Shown piece by piece: positions 42,093 through 55,095 of a DNA stretch of 64,000 nucleotides. Both the position numbers and the translations under genes were made by a program. The stretch lies in the NCBI RefSeq assembly GCF_010015445.1, contig NC_053127.1:23538745-23602744 (forward strand), given 5' to 3'. Source of the DNA: Perca fluviatilis (lineage: Eukaryota > Chordata > Actinopteri > Perciformes > Percidae). The notes beneath the pieces are model-generated. The model made no database searches, had not been told where the DNA came from, and saw nothing but the letters and a program-made list of their open reading frames with translations. Position 1 is the stretch's first letter. Each line of letters opens with the position of its first letter.

Positions 42093-44611
42093 CAAAACAA
42101 AAAACTCAGTGGAAGAAGTTTTTAGAGGCAGTAAGTACTCTGCAATGGGTACTCAGCTTTCTCTTCTTGGGTAAGATCCACTACATTAACCCTTTTTATT
42201 TAAGTATGTCAAAAGATAATTGCTATAGTTACATTAGCTCACCTGTTAATTCACAAGCTTGTCACTGAATCTTTTAATACACTGTATTAATACTGCTAAT
42301 TGACATCTCTTGTACCTCCAACATATGATGTACAATACGATGTCAGGACTGAGCTGTAGTATCCTGATGGTGTACCTTATGTTTACCTCATTGTGGCCGC
42401 TCTCCACTCTGTACTTCATATGGCTGGTGATGGACTGGCAAACCCCTGAAAGAGGTAAAGGAAATTACATTGTTCAAGCATCCGAGAAAAATTTAATCCT
42501 GTTAGCGGTGTCTCAATTCCATACTCAAGTGTATACAAATTACAAGCCGGTGCTGTAGTGAAGGAATAACTAAAGTTTACTTTTTAGTGCGTTTATAATT
42601 TCCCATGAGGCAATCCACAAGGAACTATTAAGGAGTTGATCACAACTGGAAATCCTTAAATTATGGATGATGGTAAAGCCGATTTTGTGAACACCCTAAA
42701 AATAAAATAATTGCCGTTTCATTGTATAATTTCCTGTTAGTATAAACGGTTGTGTATCGCTGTCCCAATTTCATACTGCACATTCATTCTACACAGAATC
42801 TAGTAGATGCTAATCAGTATATTGATTTTGTAGTTAATATACAAGAAACCAACACACTGACCGGAAATTATACAACACCTCAAACTGCAAGTTTAGAATT
42901 CCCCTGCCAAATAAGCTCTGAGAAAGGAAAGTGTTTTCCAAATATTTTATAGTTTGTTTGTTCTGAGGTGTTCCTGGAGCTTTTTTTTTTTTTTTTTCCT
43001 TCACTGTGACCTCAATTTACTTTGTGCATTGCATTTTGGTAGAATAGTGCAGCACATTTTGGGGAGGTATACACGGAAACATTTAGTCACTTTTCCAGCG
43101 TGAACACACTACAGTTGTGTAGTTGGAGTTGGAAAAACAGTTTACAATTATGGAAACTGTATACTGTTAGTGTGCAGTATGACGTTGACCCTGTCTCTAC
43201 AATTTCTAATGTCTCAATCAGGGGGCAGGAGAACAACATTTGTGAGGAAGTGGAGGGTTTGGGAGCACCTCAGAGATTTCTTCCCGATCAAAGTAAGTTT
43301 CAGATTTTGGTGTTTTCATCATCGGATTTGATTAAATTTGGTTGGAACGCATGGATGTGACAGTGGCCAGTAGCATAACTATATTGAAACAAAAGTAGCT
43401 TTTACTTTAAAATCACTCTGGGTATTATCTGTTGTGACTCTTTTATAAAAGGTGGATTTACATATATGGTATAAATCTAATAAGATACAAGTCTGTCTTT
43501 CAAATCTCCCATTCAATGACCTAATGTACAGTGTAAGTGGATTTGGTTTAATGGTTAACAGAGATGACTGTTCAACTCTGTTATGCTCAGTTGGTGAAGA
43601 CAGCCGAGCTGAATCCTAACAAGAACTACATCCTAGGCTGTCATCCACATGGTATCATGAGTTTTGGTGGCTTTGCCTGCTTCAGCACTGAGAGCTGTGG
43701 CTTCACTAAGGTGTTTCCTGGGATGCAAGCCACCCTGGTGGTATTGGCAGGACTTTTCAGGCTACCTCTCCTTAGGGAGTACTTAATGAGTGCAGGTATT
43801 TATAACAATGTTCAACCAAAGGACTGAGCTATTGACATCAACCATATGAAATCTTTTTCAGACTGCAAATGGAAGACAAACAATGTGATTGTTACGGTCT
43901 TACTTTATCTGATCAGGTATCTGTCCAGTCAGCAAACCAAGCCTTGTCCACCTCCTTTCAAAAAATGGCAAGGGGAATGCAGTGGTGATTGTGATAGGGG
44001 GTGCTGCTGAGGCTCTGTACTCCTCTCCTGGAGTAAATGCTGTAGTCATGAAGAAGAGAAAGGGATTTGTCAGGGTGGCCCTCGAGTTTGGGTAAGAGCA
44101 CTCTTATTAAAAATAAATAAATAGCAGTTGGAAGTAATCTTTATACTCACATGTAGCCAGCAGCCCACAACTGATATTACCCCTGATCTTCCGCAGGGCT
44201 GATCTGGTGCCTGTTTACTCATTTGGGGAGAATGAACTCTTTCGGCAGGTGATTTTCTCCGAAAGCAGTCTAGGTCGGAGGTTACAAGACCTGTTTAAAA
44301 AGATTATGGGTTTTGCCCCGTGTCTATTTGTTGGAGAGCACTTGGCATTCCTGCCCTACAGGACTCCAGTCACCACTGTTGGTAAGTGTTCAATTCTGTA
44401 GTTAAGCCGAACTTCCTGTCCCGAGCCTGTTATTTATAACGCTCTGCTACTTCCAGTGGGATGTCCAATCTCGGTGCCAAAGCGTGTCACACCTACTGAG
44501 GAGGAGGTCGACCACTATCATAAACTGTACATGGAGGCCCTGTCAAAGTTGTTCCATGAACACAAAGTCAGCTGTGGACTTTCTGACAGTCACAAGCTTC
44601 GGATCCTTTAG
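42089..44611 (+). CDS. mogat3: Monoacylglycerol/diacylglycerol acyltransferase MOGAT3
   Basis: ER-membrane enzyme of the DGAT2 family that transfers an acyl-CoA to mono- or diacylglycerol in triglyceride synthesis. Exons are 42089-42170, 42347-42454, 43222-43292, 43591-43795, 43917-44091, 44197-44381 and 44457-44611, 981 bases (326 residues). All junctions are GT/AG and in frame. Visible features are two adjacent hydrophobic segments at about residues 15-60 (STLQWVLSFLFLG, then LMFTSLWPLSTLYFIWLV), PERGGRR, LVKTAELNPNKNYILG, the catalytic family motif HPHG (residues 105-108), FSTESCGF, RKGFVRVALEFGADLVPVYS and SFGENELF. The tail EEVDHYHKLYMEAL...EHKVSCG best fits MOGAT3 rather than MOGAT1/2 or DGAT2. 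The start is the first in-frame ATG; an upstream coding exon cannot be excluded, since relatives are about 10 residues longer. The gene converges on srrt. No nearby AATAAA was seen. Confidence 0.94.
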
Positions 44612-45336
44612 AAATTCGACTTCCAAATTAATTAGCAGTTTTTATTCGCTGCTTTTAATGGGGCTCACCCTTGATGGGAGTGTGGATCTGATCTGTTGAA
44701 CTTTTTAAACAATAGATTGATCAGGCAGGTTTTTGTTCATGCTTCATTCTGCAAGTTCCTACTGTATTTGAATTCAGGAATGTAAGATGGGATGCCCTTC
44801 ATGTAATGTTCATAAAGCAGTGAAAAAGTCTGTGTGCCAGATTTGTCATTTTCATAACCTAAAATGACTAATTTCTAATGATTCCATTATGGCTTCAAAT
44901 GTGATTTTAATGTGCATGCTTGCTGAAAATAAGTTGGTGCATTTTCATTTGTGTAAATTGTATCAACAAATTAGTATGACCAGGACCAACTTCAGAAGAG
45001 AACTTTTACTTTTCATTTGAGTTTGTATAGGAATTGTTCCTACTTAAAATATTTAAAATGTCTTTCACTACTGCAAGGCTTCTGCAGCTTTCTAGTCAGC
45101 AGCTGTATCAAAAACTGCCAGCATGCATGCACTTTCTGTCATTCAATGGTTTACCCAGTAGAGGGCAACCATTTACAACTGCTTCACTAGAAGGGGTTGT
45201 CTTCTCCACAGCACTAGAGTATGCAGTCTTGAGACATGTGCAACAGAGAAAATCATGAGCACAAATGCGCAAAAACACCTTTGTTGAAAAGAATTCAAAA
45301 TATAATTCTCCAAACATCAGCCCCTGTTTTCTAACC
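44612..45336. other. mogat3 3' flank, no further gene seen
   Basis: Probably the 3' UTR and downstream DNA of mogat3. No canonical AATAAA stands out on the plus strand, and the open frames here are unrecognised. Confidence 0.4.
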
Positions 45337-45340
45337 TTAA

Positions 45341-45951
45341 AGGAACAGGCCAATTTATTGGGACTTTAGCTTACTCACGGTAATCCCCAGAGTTAGACAA
45401 GTCAATACATACCCTTTTCATTTGTGTGCTGTAACACTGTCTGACGCCCCCAGTATTAGCTTAGCCTAGCACAGATCCTGCAGGTAACTGGTTCCAACTA
45501 GCCTACTGCTCCGAATAAGTAATAACTCCAACATTTTCCTATTTACATCTTGTGATTTGTATAGTCACAGCGTGTACAAATAACAAGGTCACATGAGACC
45601 CAGCCATCTTTTAACCATATATAAACTGGGAACTATAGTCTCAAAGGCAAAGCACTGCTACTTGGGTGGAGTGATATGCTTGCAGCACATAAGAAGCCCA
45701 GAGCTGCTTCGCCTTTCTGAGACTATAGTTCCCAGTATGTATACGGATAGAACATGTTGGCATTGTCATTTATTCAGAGCAGTAGGCTAGTTGGAACCAG
45801 TTACCTGCAGGATCGGTGCTAGGCTAAGCTAATGCTGGGGGCGTCAGGCAGTGTTACAGCACGCATGGAGATGAGAAGGGTATGTATGGACTTGTCTAAC
45901 TCTGGGGATTACAGTGAATAGGCTAAAGTCCCAATAAGTCGGCATGTTCCT
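45341..45951. mobile_element. TTAA-flanked foldback MITE, 611 bp
   Basis: Inverted arms of roughly 150-200 bases. The left contains CCCCCAGTATTAGCTTAGCC, GATCCTGCAGGTAACTGGTT and CCAACTAGCCTACTGCTC; the right carries the reverse complements (GAGCAGTAGGCTAGTTGG, AACCAGTTACCTGCAGGATC). Ends are AGGAACAGGCC and its approximate inverse (GGCATGTTCCT), with TTAA at 45337-45340 and 45952-45955. It lies between the convergent 3' ends of mogat3 and srrt. Confidence 0.85.
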
Positions 45952-46060
45952 TTAAACCCAAGTTCTTCAATGCCCATGTAGTTGGTTGCTCTGATCTGCT
46001 TCCAGTAACACACAATTTGATTTTATTTGATAAATACATATTAATGCAGTTTGTCACAAC

Positions 46061-46066
46061 TTTATT
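46061..46066 (-). terminator. srrt: Poly(A) signal of srrt
   Basis: AATAAA on the minus strand, 142 bases after the srrt stop codon. A second AATAAA follows at 46022-46027. Confidence 0.7.
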
Positions 46067-46207
46067 GAGGAACCAGTTTACAGCAGAAGTTTGTCCTTGT
46101 TGCACAATTACAAAATGAAATATTTAGAAGAATCAAATTACTACAAAAAACGCAACAAGTGCGTAACACTGGCAAAGAGTGAAGACTCGAAGGACCAAGC
46201 AAACCTT

Positions 46208-49200
46208 CTAAAAGAAGTCCATATCATCGGGTGCATCCAGGTCACGATATTCAACGATGTTGCGTGGATCACCGCGTGACATTCTAAGGGGCAAGGAGAA
46301 AAACAGACACAGGAAGAAGAAAAGAAATAATCATAAAAAAAAGAGGTTCACAACTCTCCAATAGCGGAAAATGGAGATGGCTATAAAGTAAAGATCACAC
46401 GTACAGTGGTCTCACCTGAGGTTGCGTGGCTTCCCCAGGTAGCCACCTTGTCCGCGGAAGTTGTCATAGTTGCCTCTTCCTCCTCCATATTGGTTGGGGG
46501 GGTAAGGAGGTCCACCTGTTAAAAACAGGACTCATAATTAACTTAAAAGTAGTGGTTTGATAGACAAAACACATTTCCACTATAATAAAAAAGTAGTCAT
46601 AACGTACCACCATAGCCCATCAGTGGTGGACGAGGCTGTCCAAAGCCCATTGGACCTTGAGGACCTTGAGGAGGAAATGGCATGCTGGGAGAAAGCAAAC
46701 CTGTAGGACAAAACCAACCAGAGAGTGGCCAGGTTAGCTCAGTTGGTAGAGCAGGCGCACATATATAGAGGTTTATTCCTCGACGCAGAATGTCCAGGGT
46801 TTGAGTCCGACCTGTGACAATTTCCTACATGTCTTCCCTCTCTCTCCCCTTTTATATCTAGCATATCCATTAAAGGCAGAAATGCACCAAAAAAAAGTTT
46901 ATATAGAGTTTATATAGTTGTGAACAAATAGGATTCCACTCTTTAAGCCCTGGTGCACCTCCAGTAAGCAGATTCATTCGTTAAATCAGTCTTCGTTAAT
47001 GAACTAAAACACTTTGTCATGAGTATCTGAGTTAAGAAATATTGTGTCAACCTTCACCTGGGCCGGGAAGAGGAGGAAGTTTCATCTCTGGCAGCGACGG
47101 TCTCTTGGCATCCATCAGGAAATTGTTAAAGAAGACCACTTCCTTTTTCACCTCTTCAATTTTGTCCCCATGTTTGTTCAGGATGTGCTTACGTACAAAC
47201 TCTGGGCCCTTGAAATTAATTTAAAAAGCAAAAGGTCTTTGCATCACATTAAGAATGAAGCAGCAAATCAGATGACAGCAGTAAGACAGGTAATGTACGT
47301 GTCTTCTTATAGTTTTCTAGCATAAGAAGGAAATCATCAAAACATGTCAAACCGGTGAAGAGATTTACTCAATCAGATCACAACACCTCAACGTGTCGTG
47401 CTGTCCTGAATGCTGTTTTACAAGCACTCACCTTGAATTTCTTGCCACTTAGTGGGCAAAGCCATTTGTCCTTCCCCAGCTCTTGAGTGTTGGCGTTCAC
47501 AAACTTCTCCACCTCCTCCACAGGATCCTTGCGGCCCATCTTCCCTGCCTCATCCTCAGAAAGGATTTCTTTTAAACTAAACAGAGGACTCAGCTTCTCC
47601 TCCATCATCTTCTGCCATTGTTGCACTGTAGCAAAAGAAATGTACATTCAGAAATTATAAGTTGCATTGTAAAGTGTAGCATACATTACAAACGTATATG
47701 ATGTTTAGGTCGTTAAGAAACTGTGGCAAAATTTAAGAGCCTGTGTGGAAAGAAGTGTGATCGAAAACTCACAGCTTGTTTAACTAGCAAAGTTGCATTT
47801 CAACTCCAGCACAGAAAGCTCAACAGGAACACACGTCTGCAAATAATATCTAGTTTCCCTCCAGTAATCCACGTTAAATAACACAAACAAGGGAAACACT
47901 GACCTTCACCATGTGTGATGCGGTTAGGAGGGATGGGTCCACGTACATGGATCATGCCACAGCGATTGGGCATTTCATCCTCACTGGGGTATTCACAAGT
48001 GTTGTAGTAGTCAATTGAATGCACAATACGCAGATACAAGACCAGACGATCCAAAACCTGCAACGACGTAGACGGTGGAGAAACGTTACGAAGACGGAGC
48101 GTAAAGATTTTATTCACTACATAAGCCAGTTTTAGCCAGCCAGCTGAATGACTGACATAGTACATCAAGGACACAAGTAACAAAATTGATCTGCTTTCTC
48201 AAATGTACTTATAACTGCGAGAGTCAAACCTTGGCTAGTTTGTCATCCCTCTCCACAGTCGTCTCCGCAGGGTTTCCCTCCTTGGCGCTCTCCTCTGAAT
48301 CCATCCCACTCCCGGAGCCCAGGAGCTCCTCCTCCTCAGCACTCACCTCCTCTATCAGATAATCTGTGATGTTCTTCAAGATGGGGTTCTGAGCTGGCAA
48401 CTTTTGAAATCACAAACCACGCATGAATGAATAATTCAGTTACAGCAAGATCATTTGAGAACAATCCGTTTGAATTGTAATTGATGATAAGCGCTGTACC
48501 TCTGTGCTCTCTCTGTGCCTCTCTTCCTGGGACTTGATGCTCCACAGGTCTCCTTTCTCGTCCAAGGCATGAATGAGCTTGGCAGCCAGCTTGATGTCGT
48601 TGCGGAGCACCTGCTTGTGCTGAGTGAGGCCATTAACATTACGCACCCTCCGGGCCAGGTCCCGGTTCACGCCTGGTGCCAGTTCACAGTCTCGCAGCTG
48701 TGAAAGGTAAGAGAGTAACTGCTATTTAGGAGATTACACAAGTAATAAAAACAGGCGCAAAAGACTATACAAGGCTCCCTTAACTGTTTTTTTTAATACA
48801 ACCGCTATGACTGCAGCTCTGAGTCGCTGACAAATATGGTTAAATGATCGTAATATGAAATGAGGGAAAACCAGAATGCAGTCAACATTAGTAAAAGGCA
48901 TGCATTATAAATAAGAACAGAAAGTCTGACGCCAGCAACGCATTTTGTTTTACACATGTCCACAACCCAAGATCTAACAACTCAACACAGAAATAATAAC
49001 ACATGACCTACCGCAAGTTATTTGACACAAAACACTTTTGTAGCTCTTTGGAAATCTCTGCAGCGCATACTGTGCTGCATATTACAATCACTTGAAAACA
49101 GTAGTGTCAATAGCTGAGACTGGCACACTTACTCGAATATTCTGAAGGTTCCAGCAAACCTCTTTGATGTTGACGCTACGGTCAAACGTTACCCAGCAAC

Positions 49201-52200
49201 GCCTGAAAAACCTGCAACAGCACAGGGTTAATTAACCATTGTTGTGCAGTCGTGTGTGTAGTCTCTGGCTTCACACAATGTGTGGCTAAATGAATCCAAC
49301 AAACATCATTTCCAGAGTAAGAAATTATTATTGTTGTTATTATTATTATTATTATTATGAATTTTTAAACAACCTGCGCTCTGGATGAGGGTCAGACAAG
49401 CAAACACGTAGAAAGCCAGGGTATCGCCGGCAAAGCTGAGAGAGAAAAACATAAAAGGTTAAGTTTTTTTTTTAAGATACTAATTAATCAGTGATTTTAC
49501 ATCTCCTGGGCCATTAACAATGCCACCTGTGTTCAACTCACAGCAATAATCTCAGCCTTGGAAATGGTGGGAGCGATGCTTCTCATGAACAAAGAGCAAG
49601 TTCTGTGGAGAGGCCGTGGTCTGGGAGAGTCATCTTTGGGTTTCTTTTCTTCTTTGTGGTTGTCCTCTTCAGCAGTCTCCTTTGGTTTCTCTTCTTCATC
49701 ATTAGATGGGAGAGAGCAAATTGGTGGGGAAAAATGTGAGTTACAAATACTGGGAACTAGGGTTGTGCATAATTTTTTTTTTTTTTCGATTCCGGTGCTA
49801 AATCGATACTTTTAAAACGGTGCCGGTGCCTGAACCGGTACTTTTCAATAAAGTTAAAAAAAAAAGAAGAAGAAAAAAAAGAAGGGTAGTAAACAACAGT
49901 CAGTGACTTGTTTATTGCTAAGGCCATGGTCAAAATTAAAGATTTAATAATAATGTAATAACTATAACAATAACAATAACTTATTTCACCAGTAAATTGC
50001 TGTTGAACCCCAGATGGGAAAAGGGTATTTTACAATTACTGTGAATGCACCACGAGGCAACCTGTTTTAAGTGAACGCACCGTCTGTGTTGTTTAATTCC
50101 GACAACGGCAGCTGCAAGTGAAAGCACCGTCTGTGTTGTTTAATTCCGACCATATAAACATACTGTATATCTATGAATTGCGACAACGGCAGCTGCTGCT
50201 GCGCTGCAGAGCAGACTGTTACATCCCGCTGTTGAAGTCCTCCACAGTGAAATACAGTCACACTTTACACTGTTTAACATTAGCTGTCAGCATTTTACCG
50301 GTGTTTAATCCAGCTGCTAGCTAAAGGTAGGCTAACGTTACATGCTGTCAGGTGTAGTGTAAAGTCAAGCACCGAAATGAGGCACCGAAACTTTCGTTCT
50401 TATTCGGTCTCGTTACTACCGTTTACGTCGGCACCGGTTCCCTATTGGCACCGAGTTTCGGTACCCAACCCTACTGGGAACATAGACAGTGTATAGTCTA
50501 CCTGAAGATACAAATCAGACTACATGAATTTGACTCCTCACCTTCACCCTCCTCTTCCTCTTCCTTGTCTTCCTCCTCTTCCTTCTTCACAGGTTTATCA
50601 GAGCAGTTGGAATTTGAGTCTGAATCCGAGTCAGAGTCACTCTCTGAGGCACTGGCTTCATCGTCGCTGTCTCCGCTGCGCTTCCTCTTTCTTCTCGGCT
50701 GATAAATGAAAATGAGAACAGTTAGTTGGTTCATTTCTGTCTCGTTAGCAAATAAATAATGGAAGCAACACTTACTTTCTTGGGTTCAGGCATTTCTTCT
50801 ATGACAGCTTCTTTCTCTGACTCCTCTTTCACATCCTGCCCTTCTGTTGCAGCAGCCCTTTCTGTGCCGGCAGAGTCGCTCTCCTCCTGTGGCACAGTTT
50901 ATTGTCATCAACACAGCACCGTCAAATCTGTACTGCCTGGCAAAGGCTGATAGAAAAACATACCTTCTCATTTTTGTCGTCTTTCTCTACTGAAGGTTTG
51001 CAGTCACCGTCCAAGGTTTTAAGGTCTTCCCTCTTGGGAGGTTCGGTGCCCCCTGAAACAGATGCCAACTTCTCCCTTTCTTCCTCCTCTTCAGATGACA
51101 GGTCCAAGATGCGAAGGTCATGATCAGTCCCTCCTTCCATCTTTATCACAGCTGAAGACAAGCGAGAGCGTAATGCGTATATGATTCAGGCTTCAACTGA
51201 TGACGGTGGCTTTTCTTTTAGGTACTATTCATTAATTATTGTCTCACCTGCATCCAGAACCTTGATGATGGCTGGGGTGTGTTCGATGTCCAGGGAGACA
51301 TTATCAAACCAGCTGTTCTCCATCAGGAACATGAAGACATTCAGTCGGTTGTGCAGGGAACTCTGGGCCTCTGCCTTAAGTCGGCTGGCTTCATCTGGGT
51401 GATACTTGGACCTGAACCTGTCCAGAGTCGTGGTTGGGAGGGAATGACGGGGGGTTGGGATGAACGGGATGTAAAAGTTATAGAACAAATGCATATTATA
51501 TATCTATATTGCAACTGTGGGGTGTTACATCTTTTCAAGAAATATGATCTTTTTTTTATTTTAAATCCAGATGGTTATTTGTTGGGAATTCAAGTATCTA
51601 TACAGACTATCATAACTAATATTGTGATTTTGGTATTTTGTATAGCCTAGTCCTTATGTTGGGCATTCAGTGTATGCATGTTGATTATTATTTGTTATTA
51701 TTAAAGCAAATTATTGCACATTATTTGAAAGTTGAGATTAACTCACCAATAATTAAGGAAAAAACAGAGAGATTATGAAATGAAGCATTTACATTCAGAA
51801 TTACAAATGTTGAACATTGAGTGGACTACAGTTACCTTTTGTTCTGCCAGTTTATTAACAAATATATACAGAGAGGGGATCTCTTCTGTGAAAGTGCGCT
51901 CCACTTCACCCCAATGGTGTGTCTGTTTACACACAAATTCGGTTTTGGGATTCGATTTGATCCGAATATAAAAAGAAAGTAGCGTAGAAAAAGCATAAAA
52001 GAAAAAAAATTCTCTATGCGCGACCACTTGACTGTCTATCTAAAATCCCTGGTACTGTGTGTCTAAGAGCAACTGCATTGTGCGCAGTGCATGCCCTTGC
52101 TGTCTAAGAGCGATTCTTGCTGATAAGTTCCACTTTTTCTCATCTTCAAAAAAACGTCGTCAACGTAGTAGTAGGAAGGGAAGAAAAATGGGTTATGGCA

Positions 52201-52788
52201 AAACAGAAAAAGTTTGCATGACACCTGTGAAATAAGTGTAATAAGCATTAACAGGCATTATACAACTGTAAATACTTGAAAGGTTAAAACGCTAAATAAG
52301 AAAAAGAAAATCAACCCAAACAATGAGGATTAACTTTTGATCATAGCTACATATAACTGAACAAATAATGCTTCAGTTATGTGATTGTGAAGAGAGTTTT
52401 TAGAGACAAGTGAAGAAGGCAGGGCTGTTACACTATACGTAGTATACGTATTAATACAGTATACGTTATTAATGACTTTATTTCAGACATACGTTTTATC
52501 AACACCTATGGAAACCTGTGTCCAAACTCTTACAACACATTTACAATCAAACAAAACAATCATATGTGCACTAAGGTTGCATTTGGGTTGATTTTCTTCT
52601 TTTTAAACTACAAGTGTGACAAAAGTCATTAGTAATAAACTAGTGTGAGCCTGGTCCTATTACATGGGTGGAACATGTCAAAAAGGCCTAAGTTGAGGTA
52701 TAATATTCTCTTGTTATGGTTGTTACAGCAAATACTTGACTTATCAGCCATCAAATAAATATGACTAACTTAATTTCCCATGACACAC

Positions 52789-52864
<76 letters not shown>

Positions 52865-54271
52865 TAAATAATAATGAAATAAAAGACAAAAGGATAAGAA
52901 CTGTAAAACTTTGGGAATGACAATCAGATTAAATTACTATATAGTATAGTTCAATGAAAAGAATGGCAATTGTGTAACTACATTAAAACCTAATATTCAT
53001 TATTAGTAAAAGCAACTGACTTACCACTCTTCATCTTTATGAGCCAAAAAGAAGTCCTGCATCTGCTGCCTGCGGAAGTCAATCTTGTACTCATTGTAGC
53101 GTTTGACTGCCTCAGTTTCATCCACAGAATCATCCAAGGACAGCAGGAACTCCTTAAAGCTCTTCATTATGGGAGGGGGTGGACCCAAATCCATGTCATG
53201 GATGTTACCAAGCCTAATGGAAGAGAAACAAGTTGGATGGAGTTTTGGACGGGCCAGCAATTCTTTAGTAGCTTATTATATTCTATGAATTAGTTGTGTG
53301 ATAAGAGAACAAAACACATACTGTGATTGTGCTGCATGCATGTTCTCTCTCCTTTCTTTTTTTTCTTTGTTTTTCATTTTAACTTCTGTACAGAACATAT
53401 TTTTGCATGCAGCTATTTTTTCTACATACTTTGAGGTGAAAAAGATTAAAGAACAAGTTTTCTTCAGGCCGTTTACATTAACATTCAGGAACAGACATAT
53501 CTAAAATGTTCAGGAATTATAAGAAACGTAATATTAAATCCTTAAAGATGTGTAAAACAAGATTTAACTTTAAAACTCAGGCTCACTCAACAATGATTCC
53601 ATTTCTCACCTCGCCTGAATGGGGATGCCATGATGAGGCTGCATGAGGTGCAAGTCAGGATGGCCCCAATGCTGTGGTGGGCCATAGCTGGGCCCTCCTC
53701 CACCACCATAACCTAAGTCATACCCCCCACGATAAGGATCTCCACCGTGGTCATCCCTGCCAGAGACAGACAAAAGAACATAAGTAACAGCAAATACCAG
53801 TTGCAAAGATTGTGGATTTGTGTTGCAGCTGATCTCACCAGTCTCTTCTCATGCGTTTCTGCTGGGGACTCATGTCGTGTCTGGGCGGGGTGAATCTCTC
53901 CCTACGGCCTCTGTCATAATCCCGGTACTCTCCGCGATTACGTCGTTCCCTTCCCCTATCCCACTCTCTGGAAAATTGATTTCAGGAAACAGTAAACATT
54001 CAAAATTAAACAAATCTCCAAACATATTTACACTCAGTGTGAGAACACCAGAAAACCACCATTTAGATGCATTTTGTTATTGATGAGGTGTCTGCATGGG
54101 CTTTAACTGAATCATGTTTGAGCCTGAAAGAGCTTTCCCACATCTTTCTTACCTGTCGTTCCAGTCATCTCTGCGTCTGTCTTCTCTCTCTCTTGAACGG
54201 TCATAGTCACTTCTCTCCCGTCTGAATTTGTCCCTTCTCCTGCGATCATACTCATCATCACTGTCTCCCAT
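46208..54271 (-). CDS. srrt: Serrate RNA effector molecule (ARS2)
   Basis: Nuclear protein that joins the cap-binding complex and directs capped RNAs to processing, export or decay, including pri-miRNA and histone mRNA routes. Nineteen coding exons: 54271-54153, 53967-53839, 53756-53610, 53213-53025, 51417-51248, 51151-50964, 50886-50776, 50698-50542, 49693-49542, 49435-49374, 49211-49133, 48697-48500, 48400-48230, 48057-47904, 47625-47432, 47208-47058, 46700-46608, 46515-46416 and 46283-46208. The total is 2,640 bases (879 residues; human has about 876). Order of parts: Arg-rich N-terminus starting [20 protein letters not shown]; Serrate/Ars2 N-domain (about 140-270); acidic/Ser-rich linker (about 270-430); RRM-like domain (about 430-525); long helical core with [19 protein letters not shown]; zinc-finger region [11 protein letters not shown]...KHILNKH (Cys732, His748, His753); Gly/Pro-rich tail ending [11 protein letters not shown]. 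The start matches the family exactly. A 5' non-coding exon lies at 55.1 kb. Confidence 0.98.
46736..46900 (+). mobile_element. tRNA-derived SINE in srrt intron
   Basis: Same family as 22027-22218. It has an A box-like GGTTAGCTCAGTTGGTAGAG, a B box-like GGGTTTGAGTCCGACC, then a CTCTCTCCCC-rich body and an A-rich end. It lies in the intron between srrt exons 47208-47058 and 46700-46608, antisense to the gene. The target duplication is not clear. Confidence 0.8.
49326..49358. repeat. Short (TTA)n microsatellite in srrt intron
   Basis: About ten ATT/TTA units, with a few TTG at the start. Confidence 0.8.
49758..50473. mobile_element. Non-autonomous hAT element in srrt intron, 716 bp
   Basis: Starts TAGGGTTG and ends CAACCCTA, with perfect 8-bp target duplications CTGGGAAC at 49750-49757 and 50474-50481, diagnostic of hAT. 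Subterminal regions are full of CGGTGCC/GGCACCG words in both orientations. The middle has two copies of CACCGTCTGTGTTGTTTAAT followed by TCCGAC and three GACAACGGCAGCTGC-like words. No transposase. It lies between srrt exons 50698-50542 and 49693-49542. Confidence 0.9.
52791..52862. repeat. (AT)n microsatellite in srrt intron
   Basis: 72 bases of uninterrupted AT in the 1.6-kb intron between exons 53213-53025 and 51417-51248. Confidence 0.95.
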
Positions 54272-55095
54272 CTCCATGAAGAGAGAGAGAGAGAGGGGGG
54301 AAGGGGAGCTCGTTTAAGTCACAATTTGGTATGGTAGGATTATAATTTACCTGTGAGTTTAGTCGCTGAACAAAAGCTAACGTTAAAGTGGCCATCGTTA
54401 AGATTTTAGTGGTTGATTTAGAATTATATTTGAGTGACAACCATAGACTGTAAAAAAAAAAAAAAAAGGATCAGTGTTTATTATTATTGTTTAGAACGAA
54501 AGTACGGTCCAGGAGGTGTTGACAGCATTGATGTTAATTTGGGCAACTTGTTAACACGTTAACTTTAACCGCCTACATACAGCGGGGAGATAACGGTAAC
54601 GTTAGTAGTTGTGCCAAGGGTAGCGCACGGCTAATCCATATGCTTCCGTTAGCCGACTATTGTAAAGACAAAGCTAGCTGAAGTAAATGGTTAAAATGAT
54701 ATTCTATTAACGTCATAGGACTTAAGGATACTGAGATGGCCTGCCAGAGAGATGGCTAGAGTAGCTAGATTTAACGTTAACGTTAGGGCTTTGTTACGAT
54801 AGCGTAGAATTTGGATATACAAATTATCAAAGAATTTGAGATTTAAAAAAACAAAACTAACAAATGTGGGGATAAAGACGTGGCTTCTCAAGTCGAAACA
54901 AAGGGGGAAGTTATTGTAGTGTGGGTTAGCTAACGTTAATAGGCTACGTTAGGTTAGCTAGCTAGCTAGACAACGTTAGCTAATAATTTACTCTCGATTC
55001 CATTCGTGTATTTCTTTTCTAAATCAGAGAACGGTCGCTCTCTTGCTAGTTTTACCACAAATTATACGATATAATATAAAGTAGCACATTGATAC

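Noticed and set aside
46736..46810. Possible true tRNA gene
   Set aside because: The A and B boxes are present, but the same sequence occurs at 22.0 kb with a SINE body and A-rich tail, so both are SINE heads.
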